This document shows positions 7,206 through 14,927 of a stretch of DNA of 64,000 nucleotides, one piece after another (position 1 is the first letter of the stretch; every line of letters starts with the position of its first letter). A program made the translations under genes and the position numbers. The notes beneath the pieces are model-generated. The model saw nothing but the letters and a program-made list of their open reading frames with translations. It was not told the DNA's origin and did not search any database. This DNA comes from TMP-7 sp038212445 (GTDB taxonomy: Bacteria; Acidobacteriota; Terriglobia; Bryobacterales; Bryobacteraceae). The stretch is from NCBI GenBank assembly GCA_038212445.1, contig JBBQUM010000030.1:1-64000 (forward strand), given 5' to 3'.

Positions 7206-8351
7206 CTAGTATTTCGCGACAGTTGGGTCTACCTGATCGCTCCAGGCGAGGATGCCGCCCTTCATATTGAGGACCTGGGAGAATCCGGCCTGCTTCAGCA
7301 GATCCTGAGCCTTGGCGCTACGCATTCCGCTCTTGCAGTGGACCACGATGTCGTCCGATTTCTGAATTTCATCCAACCGTTTCGGCAGTTGGCCGAGCGG
7401 GATGAGGCGAGCGTAGGCGATGTTACAGATCTGGTGCTCGTGCGGCTCACGCACGTCGATGAGGACGAACTTGTCGCCGCGATCAATGCGCTGCTTTACG
7501 GCTTTGGGTTCGATCTCGGTGGCCGATGCCGTAGCGGCAACAGCCACCTCGTGCGGGATACCGCAGAACTGTTGATAGTCGATCAGTTTGGTGACGGTAG
7601 GGTGGTCGCCGCACACCGGACACTCGACGTTGCGCCGTAGCTTCAATTCGCGAAACTTCATTGCCAGCGCGTCGTAGAGCATCAGGCGGCCTACCAGCGG
7701 TTGGCCGATACCGAGAATGAGTTTCACGGCTTCGGTAGCCTGGATCAAACCGATGGTCCCGGGCAGAATTCCGAGCACTCCACCTTCAGCGCAACTCGGC
7801 ACCAGGCCGGGAGGTGGCGGCTCGGGATAAAGACAGCGATAGCAGGGTCCGCCCGGATAGGCGAAGACGGTGGCCTGCCCCTCGAAGCGGAAGATCGACC
7901 CGTACACGTTCGGCTTCTTGGACAGGACGCAGGCGTCGTTGACCAGGTAGCGCGTCGGGAAGTTATCGGTGCCGTCGATCACCATGTCGTACGGCTTGAT
8001 GATCTCCATCGCATTCTCGCTGGTGAGCGCGACTTCGTACTTGTCAATCTGGATATGCGGGTTGATATCGAGCATCGTCTCGGCGGCCGAGTCGAGCTTT
8101 TTCTTGCCAACGTCCTTGGTGCCGTGAATGACCTGCCGCTGCAGGTTTGAGAAGTCGACGACGTCGAAGTCGACCAGGCCGATACGGCCCACTCCGGCTG
8201 CAGCGAGATACAAGCCGAGCGGCGCGCCCAAACCGCCGGTGCCCACCAGCAGAACCTTCGCCTGCTTGAGTTTCAGCTGCCCTTCCATGCCGACTTCCGG
8301 CATGATGAGGTGCCGGCTGTAACGCTTAATTTCGTCGGCTGAGAGTGTCAC
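7206..8351 (-). CDS. moeZ: MoeB/ThiF-type adenylyltransferase with C-terminal rhodanese (MoeZ-like)
   Basis: 381 residues starting at GTG (8349-8351). The N-terminal E1-like domain has the ATP loop Gly-Thr-Gly-Gly-Leu-Gly at 37-42, the zinc-binding pairs Cys170/Cys173 and Cys244/Cys247, and the conserved Cys187 in Pro-Ser-Cys-Ala-Glu-Gly. A rhodanese domain (about 285-381) carries Cys339 in Val-His-Cys-Lys-Ser-Gly-Met-Arg. MoeZ of Mycobacterium adenylates the C-terminal glycine of CysO and places sulfur on it. Here the gene overlaps the cysO-like stop by four bases and closes a cysM-mec-cysO-moeZ operon, which favours that role. It might also serve molybdopterin or thiamine carriers encoded elsewhere. 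Confidence 0.9.
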   Translation of the reverse strand: MTLSADEIKRYSRHLIMPEVGMEGQLKLKQAKVLLVGTGGLGAPLGLYLAAAGVGRIGLVDFDVVDFSNLQRQVIHGTKDVGKKKLDSAAETMLDINPHIQIDKYEVALTSENAMEIIKPYDMVIDGTDNFPTRYLVNDACVLSKKPNVYGSIFRFEGQATVFAYPGGPCYRCLYPEPPPPGLVPSCAEGGVLGILPGTIGLIQATEAVKLILGIGQPLVGRLMLYDALAMKFRELKLRRNVECPVCGDHPTVTKLIDYQQFCGIPHEVAVAATASATEIEPKAVKQRIDRGDKFVLIDVREPHEHQICNIAYARLIPLGQLPKRLDEIQKSDDIVVHCKSGMRSAKAQDLLKQAGFSQVLNMKGGILAWSDQVDPTVAKY

Positions 8352-8626
8352 GCGCGGCCACCTGCGATGCTCGGGACAATGGAGATCGTATCGCCATCTT
8401 TCAACGGTGTGGCGTCCTTGCTCAGGTAACGGATGTCCTCATCGGCGAGATACACGTTGACGAAGCTACGCATCTTGCCCTCGTCGTTATAGAGGTGCCG
8501 CCGCAATTCGGGAAATTGGGTGGTGAGGCCGGTGAGCGCCTCGCCGACAGTCGTACCGGACACTTCCACCGAGTCCTTGTTCTCGGCAAACTGCCGCAGT
8601 GCTGTAGGGATTAGAATCTTTGCCAT
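8348..8626 (-). CDS. cysO: CysO-like ubiquitin-fold sulfur carrier with Gly-Gly-Arg-Ala end
   Basis: 92 residues from an ATG at 8624-8626; a longer frame exists, but this start lies two bases after the mec stop. The beta-grasp MoaD/ThiS fold is recognisable, with Val-Asn-Val-Tyr and Leu-Lys-Asp-Gly-Asp-Thr-Ile as in Mycobacterium CysO. CysO carries sulfide as a C-terminal thiocarboxylate, which CysM uses to make CysO-cysteine. The carrier must end in Gly-Gly to be activated, yet this one ends Ile-Ala-Gly-Gly-Arg-Ala, with two residues after the pair. It therefore seems to be made as a precursor needing trimming, perhaps by the JAMM peptidase encoded next to it. Confidence 0.87.
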   Translation of the reverse strand: MAKILIPTALRQFAENKDSVEVSGTTVGEALTGLTTQFPELRRHLYNDEGKMRSFVNVYLADEDIRYLSKDATPLKDGDTISIVPSIAGGRA

Positions 8627-8627
8627 C

Positions 8628-9032
8628 TCAGTAAACCAGTTCCTCTTTGTCAGCCCGCGTCTGGTCATAATCGGCGCGGTAGCTGTTTGCGTGGTCGAAC
8701 TTGCCTTTCTTGATCGACAGAATCAGATAGGAAAACCAGGGACAGGAGTTTGCCAGGTCACGCTTGGAAAAATAGGCGTCGCATTCGGGATGCGAATGGA
8801 AGACGCCGACGACGCTCTGTCCGGCGCGCCTGGCGTCTTCGTCCACCCTCTGTAAGTCTTTGGGGTCCATGACGAAGAAATCTTCCTGGGCGCCGTCATA
8901 TACATTGGGCAGGGGCACGACGCTTTTCACAACGCCGTCAACGCCCAACATGACTCCGCAGCATTCCTTTGGAAATGTGCTCTCAGCGTGGCGGACCATC
9001 GTCTGCCACGGTTCGTTTTCTACCGTGATCAT
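8628..9032 (-). CDS. mec: JAMM/MPN+ zinc peptidase (Mec+-like)
   Basis: 134 residues. The JAMM motif is complete: Glu23 in Phe-Pro-Lys-Glu-Cys-Cys-Gly, then His79-Ser-His81-Pro, Ser89 and Asp92. Mec+ of Mycobacterium releases cysteine from the CysO-cysteine adduct. Related proteins such as QbsD trim extra residues from a sulfur-carrier precursor. The gene starts one base after the cysM stop codon and ends one base before the cysO-like gene. Because that carrier has a two-residue tail, this enzyme may have both jobs; the sequence alone cannot decide. Confidence 0.9.
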   Translation of the reverse strand: MITVENEPWQTMVRHAESTFPKECCGVMLGVDGVVKSVVPLPNVYDGAQEDFFVMDPKDLQRVDEDARRAGQSVVGVFHSHPECDAYFSKRDLANSCPWFSYLILSIKKGKFDHANSYRADYDQTRADKEELVY

Positions 9033-9983
9033 CTACTCGTCCCAGAAGGGTTCGCTCAAATATTTGGCCGCGCCATCGCACAGGAACGTGACGATGACGC
9101 CGGGTTCGCCGTGCTTTGCGAGCTCTTTCCCAATTTTAAGCGCTGCCACGAGGTTTGCGCCTGTAGAGATACCCGCCAGGATGCCTTCTTCGCGTCCTAG
9201 GCGGCGTGTCATGTCATAGGCGTCTTCGGTTTCTACCCAGATGTTGTGGTCAGCGAGCGAGGCATCGTAAATTGCCGGAACGATCGCCGTAGGCATGTGC
9301 TTCAGCCCTTCCAGACCGTGGAAGCCGCTCGACGGCTGGGCTGAAATGCACTGCACGCCTGGGATGTCGCGCTTCAACCGGCGCGACGTGCCAGTAAAGC
9401 TGCCACTCGTTCCCATGGCAGCGATGAAGTGCGTGATGCGGCCGTCGGTCTGCTCAATCAACTCGACCGCAGTGGTCTCGAAGTGCGCCTTCCAGTTCGC
9501 GGGATTACTGTACTGGTCCGGATAGAAGTAACGATCCGGTTCGGACTCGTAGATCTCGCGGCATTTCAGGATCGCTCCGTCTGAGCCAGCGCCGGGATCG
9601 GAGAAGATCGTCTCGGCTCCGTAGGCCTTGATGATCTGCTTCCGTTCGCGCGAGGCGTTTGCGGGCAGGACGAGCTTAACTTTGTAGCCTTTAGCGGCGG
9701 CGATCATGGCGTAGGCGATGCCGGTGTTCCCGCTGGTGGAATCTAGGATGATGCGATCTTTGGTCAGTCGGCCGGTGCGCTCGCCGTCCAGGATCATGTT
9801 CAGCGCGGCGCGATCCTTGACGGAACCGCCGGGGTTGAAAAACTCCGCTTTCCCATACACTTCGACGCCAGGGAGGTCGGCAAAGAGCTTGGAGAGACGG
9901 AGCAGAGGCGTATTTCCGATCTGCTCGAGGACCGATGTTGCGCGAAAACGCAGCGCCGGTTTCGGAAGATAGAATGCCGCCAT
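9033..9983 (-). CDS. cysM: PLP-dependent cysteine synthase (CysM type)
   Basis: 316 residues, fold type II PLP enzyme. Lys56 in Gly-Gly-Ser-Val-Lys-Asp-Arg binds PLP, Thr-Ser-Gly-Asn-Thr-Gly at 83-88 binds the substrate carboxylate, and Gly-Thr-Ser-Gly-Ser-Phe-Thr-Gly near 190 holds the cofactor phosphate. Mycobacterial CysM uses O-phosphoserine and thiocarboxylated CysO rather than free sulfide. The operon with carrier, peptidase and activating enzyme argues for the same route here, although sequence motifs alone do not separate it from ordinary O-acetylserine sulfhydrylases. It is the first gene of the operon. About 60 bases separate it from the hicA remnant upstream. Confidence 0.93.
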   Translation of the reverse strand: MAAFYLPKPALRFRATSVLEQIGNTPLLRLSKLFADLPGVEVYGKAEFFNPGGSVKDRAALNMILDGERTGRLTKDRIILDSTSGNTGIAYAMIAAAKGYKVKLVLPANASRERKQIIKAYGAETIFSDPGAGSDGAILKCREIYESEPDRYFYPDQYSNPANWKAHFETTAVELIEQTDGRITHFIAAMGTSGSFTGTSRRLKRDIPGVQCISAQPSSGFHGLEGLKHMPTAIVPAIYDASLADHNIWVETEDAYDMTRRLGREEGILAGISTGANLVAALKIGKELAKHGEPGVIVTFLCDGAAKYLSEPFWDE

Positions 9984-10044
9984 GGGACGATGATAGCCAA
10001 TCTAGTCAATCCCTGTCAAGAAGGGGGTGATTGAGCAAGTCGTC

Positions 10045-10271
10045 CTATTTTCCGAGCAAGACAAAATAGTTCTCCCGCGAAATACCGGCAGCCTTCAAGT
10101 TGTTCTTGATAATGAACACAGGCACAGAAGCGTATCTAGGAATCACAATCGGCCGGAGAACACCGGGCTTTGTGAAGACCATATGGCTCCTTCGATACGG
10201 GCGCAAGTGAAGCCTGCCTGTTCGAAAAGCCGCACTAGGACTTTGTAAGAAACCGGTGCCAGCCTAGGCAT
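10045..10271 (-). pseudogene. hicA: HicA-type mRNA interferase, frameshifted
   Basis: Starting at ATG 10269-10271, inside the end of hicB, the frame reads about 27 residues typical of HicA (Tyr-Lys-Val-Leu-Val-Arg-Leu-Phe-Glu-Gln-Ala-Gly-Phe). It then leaves frame at about 10187, just before the active-site histidine. In the other frame the protein resumes as His-Met-Val-Phe-Thr-Lys-Pro-Gly and runs to Ala-Gly-Ile-Ser-Arg-Glu-Asn-Tyr and a TAG at 10045-10047. One lost base turns Gly-Ser-His into Gly-Ala-Ile. HicA toxins cut mRNA using this His, so the toxin should be dead unless the shift is programmed or a sequencing error. Confidence 0.7.
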
Positions 10272-10542
10272 GGGTTAGAGGTAGCGGCAGCTTGATTCGT
10301 TGGAACCCCACGAACTTTGGACCCTCAATTTTCCGTTTTCGTCGAGTATAGCCGGCCTCGGTGAGAATTTGATCGAGCGTGTTCATCTTCTCGGCTTCCT
10401 CGAGGAACAGGCGAACGGCTTCCTTCAGATTTAGCAGCGCTCGGTCCTTCGTGCCACCGCAAGATGCCACATCCAATTCGAGGGCATGGGCAACAAACGT
10501 GCGACCCTCCTTGAATACGCGCGATGTGAATTGAATGTCCAT
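10264..10542 (-). CDS. hicB: HicB-family antitoxin
   Basis: 92 residues from ATG at 10540-10542. HicB proteins neutralise HicA and repress their own operon. The N-terminal RNase-H-like HicB fold shows as beta strands followed by Ala-Leu-Glu-Leu-Asp-Val-Ala-Ser-Cys-Gly and a helix with Glu-Ala-Val-Arg-Leu-Phe-Leu. The C-terminal part is basic. The gene overlaps the frameshifted hicA by eight bases in the antitoxin-first order. The frame is open upstream to 10674, but that extension encodes a decayed repeat of the protein's own middle, so I place the start at the Met followed by Asp-Ile-Gln-Phe. It may be an orphan antitoxin. Confidence 0.75.
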   Translation of the reverse strand: MDIQFTSRVFKEGRTFVAHALELDVASCGGTKDRALLNLKEAVRLFLEEAEKMNTLDQILTEAGYTRRKRKIEGPKFVGFQRIKLPLPLTHA

Positions 10543-10594
10543 GTCGCTACTAAGATACCAACGGCCGCGCTTCTGATTGCATTTGCTCTGGGAG

Positions 10595-10674
10595 GATCCA
10601 CGGCGGAGGCGGCTGGCCTCGTTCGGATTCTTTCGCGCGCGCTTCTTGGTGGTGCCGCATGAGGCTACGTCCAA
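10595..10674 (-). pseudogene. Partial duplicate of hicB
   Basis: In frame with hicB and just upstream of it, this segment encodes Asp-Val-Ala-Ser-Cys-Gly-Thr-Thr-Lys, then Arg-Ala, Asn and Glu-Ala-x-Arg-Leu. That matches hicB residues around Asp-Val-Ala-Ser-Cys-Gly-Gly-Thr-Lys with the same spacing. It is therefore a diverged scrap of another hicB copy, left by tandem duplication or recombination. The sequence between it and the hicB start shows no similarity. Confidence 0.45.
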
Positions 10675-10748
10675 TCACCCAGGGCATCCCTGCGACTCAG
10701 AGATGATTGCCTGCGGGCGATAAACCGGTATGGTAGATTCGGCTCCAA

Positions 10749-10904
10749 ATGACCGACGAACAGATTCGCGCCGAGATCGCTAAGCAAATCGATGAGAAGC
10801 TTGCACGCCTGGCCACGAACCTCCGGCAGACCGGAGACGACCACGGCCCCGTGATAAAGAAAGCGCTCCATCTGACGGCTGACGAGATCGACAAACTTCG
10901 TTAG
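10749..10904 (+). CDS. Small protein of 51 residues, unknown
   Basis: An open frame from ATG 10749 to TAG 10904. The product is highly charged and predicted helical (Thr-Asp-Glu-Gln-Ile-Arg-Ala-Glu-Ile near the start, Asp-Glu-Ile-Asp-Lys-Leu-Arg at the end), with no membrane segment. Codon third positions are mostly G or C as in neighbouring genes, which supports real coding. It lies alone on the plus strand between the hic remnant and the convergent ABC permease gene, ten bases from that gene's stop. I do not recognise a family. Confidence 0.45.
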   Translation: MTDEQIRAEIAKQIDEKLARLATNLRQTGDDHGPVIKKALHLTADEIDKLR

Positions 10905-10913
10905 TCCTGGCCT

Positions 10914-12704
10914 CTATTTCTGGTCGAGCAGGTCGCCGCGCCGGACGCGCTCGCCCTTAAAGAAGATGGACGACATGCGCTCGGTGGCGGTGATGTCCTC
11001 GAGCGGATTGCCATCGAGGATCAGTAGAGTGGCTTCGTAGCCCTTGCGGATGAGGCCGGTGTGGTCGTCGACGCCAAGTTGTTTGGCAGCGTTAGCGGTA
11101 GCGGCCTGAAGCGCGACTTTGGCCGGCACGCCAGCCTGCGTCCACAGCAGCAGTTCGCGGTGAATGGCCGGCCCGTGGATCAGTAGCGGCACGCCAGAGT
11201 TTGTACCGGTCACGAGCAGCGCACCGGATTCCCAAGCGCTCTTGAGCTGAGCCTTCGCTTGTTCGAGGTCTGCTGCGGGAGCATCAGGGTGCGGCTTTAG
11301 AGTAGCGATGGTCCCCTTGAGCAGCGAAGTTGGACCCACTTGTTGAACCAGCGATCGCCTGAGCGGGTCGGGCCGTCCGTCATGCCAGGCCTGAGCAGCT
11401 TCGATTGCCGCAAGGGTGGGGACATAGGCTCCGGGCTTCAGCGCGGCGATATAAGGATCGGCGCCGACAAGTTCTCCAGACTTGAGCTTGCCGAAAGCGG
11501 CGCCCAGTTCGGCGAAAACCTCCGATGTGTTGCGCACGCTCGAGACGCCGCTATAGAGGTAAGCCCCGAGAACGCGCTGTACGAATTCCTGCGGCTGGTA
11601 GTCCGCCGATTTTTCGAAAGTTCCACCGGTCTTCTTCAAATCCACTTGGACGTCGATCAAGCCAGGAATGACGGTCTTGCCCGCGGCCTGGACCTCGGAT
11701 GCCTTAAGAGATTTGGCGTCGGGGACATTGCTTGAGTAGATCTCGGCGATCTTACCGTCCTTAATCAAGACTCCGCCCGATTCGATGACGGTGCCGTCGC
11801 CAACGAAGATCCGTGCATCCTTGATCAAATAACTACCGCTTCGCTCCAGCGTTCGTTCGAGGCCTTTCATCTTGGCGATATTGTCTTTGCTATACGCCTG
11901 GTAGCAGCCGAGCAGAATGAATGGTGCGAGTACGCCCACCACCCACAGCTTGGCCGACCCGGGCAGCTTGTCTTCTTTCTCCCACCGAAACAGTTTCATA
12001 CCGATGAACGTACCGACCACCGACGTGAGCGCTAGTGCAAAGAACCCAGTCATATTCTTGGCCAGGCTTTCACGCCCGAGCAAGATGGACTGCATACCGC
12101 CGAAGAAATGAGTGGAGGGTAGAAACTGAGACACTACTTGCACCCAGTTGGGCATCACCGAGAGCGGGATTGTGGCACCACTCAAGAACAGCATCGGCAT
12201 GTAGAGAATCTGAATAATGATCTGACTCTCCTGCATGGTGTTCACCACCGAGGCGGCGATCAATCCAACACCGCGGAATGCGAGCAATCCGACAGCGACG
12301 AAAATAAATAGCGACGGCAGTTGTGTCGGAATGGCCATGCCGTACATGAAATGCGCAAGTGTGAGGATGATCACCAGCACAGGAACATAGTGAACCAGTC
12401 CCACCACCATCGACGAGATCAGAATAGGCAGCGGCGTGATGGGCGCAACCTTGAAGCGTCGGAGAATGTTCTGCTCACGGTCAGTGACTGTGCGCATTCC
12501 CTGGCCCCACAGTCCTGAGCCGAGCACGCCGATGGTGAGTACCATATTCACCACCTGATTGATCATGCCGCTCTGGTCAGCTTTCATTAGCTGGCCAAAC
12601 AAGAAGAAGAAAAGGAGAGGGAATAAGTAGTTAAAGAAGATCACTCCCTTGTCGCGGAAGCTGAGACGCAAGTTGGTCCGGATGAGCGCCAGGTATGTGT
12701 TCAT
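10914..12704 (-). CDS. ABC-2 permease fused to a ligand-less amidohydrolase domain
   Basis: 596 residues from the ATG at 12702-12704, two bases after the ATPase stop; a longer frame overlaps the ATPase gene. Residues 1-245 are an ABC-2 permease with six membrane helices. A seventh helix (about 250-272) leads to an amidohydrolase-like domain (about 290-596) that should therefore lie outside the cytoplasm. The domain keeps the family frame (Gly-Leu-Ile-Asp near 348, His-Gly-Pro-Ala-Ile-His-Arg-Glu-Leu near 510, Leu-Ile-Leu-Asp-Gly-Asn-Pro-Leu). But the metal-binding His-x-His is Gln353-Val-Asp355 and the Thr-Asp motif is Thr-Asn502. The domain also seems shorter than usual in its middle. It is probably a binding or sensory module. 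Confidence 0.85.
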   Translation of the reverse strand: MNTYLALIRTNLRLSFRDKGVIFFNYLFPLLFFFLFGQLMKADQSGMINQVVNMVLTIGVLGSGLWGQGMRTVTDREQNILRRFKVAPITPLPILISSMVVGLVHYVPVLVIILTLAHFMYGMAIPTQLPSLFIFVAVGLLAFRGVGLIAASVVNTMQESQIIIQILYMPMLFLSGATIPLSVMPNWVQVVSQFLPSTHFFGGMQSILLGRESLAKNMTGFFALALTSVVGTFIGMKLFRWEKEDKLPGSAKLWVVGVLAPFILLGCYQAYSKDNIAKMKGLERTLERSGSYLIKDARIFVGDGTVIESGGVLIKDGKIAEIYSSNVPDAKSLKASEVQAAGKTVIPGLIDVQVDLKKTGGTFEKSADYQPQEFVQRVLGAYLYSGVSSVRNTSEVFAELGAAFGKLKSGELVGADPYIAALKPGAYVPTLAAIEAAQAWHDGRPDPLRRSLVQQVGPTSLLKGTIATLKPHPDAPAADLEQAKAQLKSAWESGALLVTGTNSGVPLLIHGPAIHRELLLWTQAGVPAKVALQAATANAAKQLGVDDHTGLIRKGYEATLLILDGNPLEDITATERMSSIFFKGERVRRGDLLDQK

Positions 12705-12706
12705 GA

Positions 12707-13633
12707 CTAGTCCCTCAGGGATTTTCCAGTGAGTTCGATGAAGACGTCTTCGAGAGTGGGCCGCTTCAGGTGGATGTCTGTGAGTTCGAGGCCGGGAGTC
12801 TGATCGATCCACTTGACGATCTCGACGATGCCGCGAGCGGGATTAGCAGCCTGGAGCGTGATCTTGCGCCGGTCGTCGGAGAGCGATAGGCGGTCGCCGT
12901 GATCGAAGGACGGGACGGTTTCAGGCGCGGGGGCATTAATTTCGACTTCGACGCGCGATTGACCGAGCGTCTTCTCTTGAAGTTCGCGCGGAGTACCGGA
13001 GGCGATGATGCGTCCCTGGTCGATGATCGCGACGCGGTCGCAAAGGCGTTCGGCCTCCTCGATGTAGTGCGTGGTGAGGATGATGGTGCGTTTAGCGTCC
13101 TTCATCTCCTGGATGAGTCCGTGGATCTCGAGGCGGACTTGCGGGTCGAGGCCGGTAGTGGGCTCGTCGAGGAACAATAATTGCGGCTCATTGACCAAGG
13201 CTAGCGCCAGTGCGACCCGCTGCTTCTGCCCGCCGGACAGAGTGGTGTAGTAGGCGTTTGCCTTTTCCTCAAGCTGCAACCGGCTCAGCAATTTCTTCGC
13301 GTCGACGGTGCGATCGTAGAAGGCGGAGAACAGGTCGATAGCCTCGCGGACTGTGATTTTCTCGTAGAGATTAGTGGCCTGGAGGCAGACGCCGATGCGC
13401 TGCTTCAGGGCGCTGGTCTGGACCGCGGGATCGTAGCCAAGCACCTTGACGTCGCCGGCGGTTCGCGGCCGAAGCCCTTCGAGAATTTCGATGGTGGTGG
13501 TCTTTCCCGCTCCGTTGGGGCCGAGCAATCCGAAGACCTCGCCGGCGCCGACCTCGAAGTCGATTCCGCGGACCGCTTCAAAGTCGCCGTAGGACTTGCG
13601 GAGTCCTCGGACGCTGATACTGTTATCGGGCAT
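12707..13633 (-). CDS. ABC transporter ATP-binding protein (DrrA/ABC-2 type)
   Basis: 308 residues. Walker A Gly-Pro-Asn-Gly-Ala-Gly-Lys-Thr at 38-45, signature Leu-Ser-Gly-Gly-Gln at 132-136 and Walker B Leu-Leu-Phe-Leu-Asp-Glu-Pro at 152-158 are all intact. The C-terminal extension (about 220-308) with Leu-Glu-Asp-Val-Phe-Ile-Glu-Leu-Thr-Gly is typical of drug- and polymer-export ATPases of the DrrA/CcmA subgroup. It pairs with the fused permease two bases downstream, giving a two-gene exporter. The substrate is unknown. About 165 bases upstream separate it from the divergent gmd. Confidence 0.93.
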   Translation of the reverse strand: MPDNSISVRGLRKSYGDFEAVRGIDFEVGAGEVFGLLGPNGAGKTTTIEILEGLRPRTAGDVKVLGYDPAVQTSALKQRIGVCLQATNLYEKITVREAIDLFSAFYDRTVDAKKLLSRLQLEEKANAYYTTLSGGQKQRVALALALVNEPQLLFLDEPTTGLDPQVRLEIHGLIQEMKDAKRTIILTTHYIEEAERLCDRVAIIDQGRIIASGTPRELQEKTLGQSRVEVEINAPAPETVPSFDHGDRLSLSDDRRKITLQAANPARGIVEIVKWIDQTPGLELTDIHLKRPTLEDVFIELTGKSLRD

Positions 13634-13798
13634 GTCTGTAACAGCTTGCCTGAAACCGCGATTACCCGCAAATAATAACGGACGGATGGCGGCGCATTGC
13701 CGACGAATGACGTGCCGTTGCCGACGAAGCGTTCTTGCGGCGGAGACCGGCTAGCAGGGCGGGACGGTCTGAGATACTGAGGGGAGGAGTATATAAGG

Positions 13799-14845
13799 TT
13801 GAATCGAGCTTTGATTACCGGGATAACCGGGCAGGACGGATCCTTCCTAACAGAACTCCTCTTGAGCAAGGGCTACGAGGTTCACGGGATCGTTCGACGT
13901 TCGTCGACCTTCAATACTGACCGTCTGGACGCGCTTTACTCCGATCCGCACGAACACGGCACCAGGCTGTATCTCCACTTTGGCGATCTGGCGGACGGCA
14001 CATCGCTACGACGAATTCTGGACCGCGTACGCCCGGACGAGGTTTACAACCTTGGCGCACAGTCTCATGTCCGGGTGAGCTTTGACCAGTCGGAGTACAC
14101 AGCCGACGTAGTGGCGACCGGAACCTTGCGATTACTGGAGGCGCTGCGGGACTCGGTGCAGGCGTCGGGCAAGAAGGTGCGGCTTTACCAGGCGGGCTCG
14201 TCAGAAATGTATGGAGCCTCCGCGCCGCCGCAAAGCGAGAGGACCGCCTTCTACCCGAGGAGTCCGTACGGAGCGAGCAAGGTGGCGGCGCATTGGTACG
14301 CAGTCAACTATCGCGAGGCGTACGGACTGCACGTGTCGAACGGGATATTGTTCAACCACGAGTCGCCGCGCCGGGGCGAGACATTCGTCACCCGCAAGAT
14401 CACGCGGGCGTTGACTCGAATCAAGCTCGGCTTGCAGGAAAAGCTGTTTCTCGGCAATCTCGACTCCAAGCGTGACTGGGGATTTGCCGGTGACTATGTA
14501 CGGGCGATGTGGCTGATGCTGCAACAGCCAGAGCCTGACGATTACGTCATCTCGACGGGCGAGGCGCACTCGGTTCGCGATTTTCTGGATTTGGCCGGTG
14601 AGTACTGCGGAGTGAACTGGTCAAAGTATGTCGACATTGACCGGCGGTATTATCGTCCCACCGAGGTGGATTATTTATTGGGGGACTCGTCGAAGGCACG
14701 CGCCGTTCTGGGCTGGGAACCGAAGGTCACTTTTGCGGAACTGGTGCGGATGATGGTGGAGCATGATCTGGAATTAGCGCGTCAGGAGACCACGCTCGCA
14801 GGCGCCGGACACCGGGTGGTAGTCCGGGGCGCGTCGCACGTGTAG
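13799..14845 (+). CDS. gmd: GDP-mannose 4,6-dehydratase
   Basis: 348 residues starting at TTG (13799), with a purine-rich GGGGAGGAG about ten bases ahead; no ATG precedes the NAD-binding loop. The enzyme converts GDP-mannose to GDP-4-keto-6-deoxymannose, the precursor of GDP-fucose and GDP-rhamnose. The Rossmann motif Gly-Ile-Thr-Gly-Gln-Asp-Gly is at residues 8-14. The catalytic Tyr-Gly-Ala-Ser-Lys is near 160, and Ser-Ser-Glu-Met-Tyr-Gly lies before it. The last 20 residues exceed the usual family end. No fcl or rmd gene is adjacent, so the final product is not fixed by context. Confidence 0.94.
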   Translation: MNRALITGITGQDGSFLTELLLSKGYEVHGIVRRSSTFNTDRLDALYSDPHEHGTRLYLHFGDLADGTSLRRILDRVRPDEVYNLGAQSHVRVSFDQSEYTADVVATGTLRLLEALRDSVQASGKKVRLYQAGSSEMYGASAPPQSERTAFYPRSPYGASKVAAHWYAVNYREAYGLHVSNGILFNHESPRRGETFVTRKITRALTRIKLGLQEKLFLGNLDSKRDWGFAGDYVRAMWLMLQQPEPDDYVISTGEAHSVRDFLDLAGEYCGVNWSKYVDIDRRYYRPTEVDYLLGDSSKARAVLGWEPKVTFAELVRMMVEHDLELARQETTLAGAGHRVVVRGASHV

Positions 14846-14927
14846 GCGGTCGCGGAGGCCTATGTCAATGGCCGCGAAATAAAACGACCGCGGCATCAGG
14901 AGAAGTGGTGGTCTGCGGCATGTTTGA

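Noticed and set aside
12705..12812. N-terminal extension of the fused permease by 36 residues
   Set aside because: The extension overlaps the end of the ATPase gene and is Arg/His-rich; the internal Met two bases after the ATPase stop is the natural coupled start.
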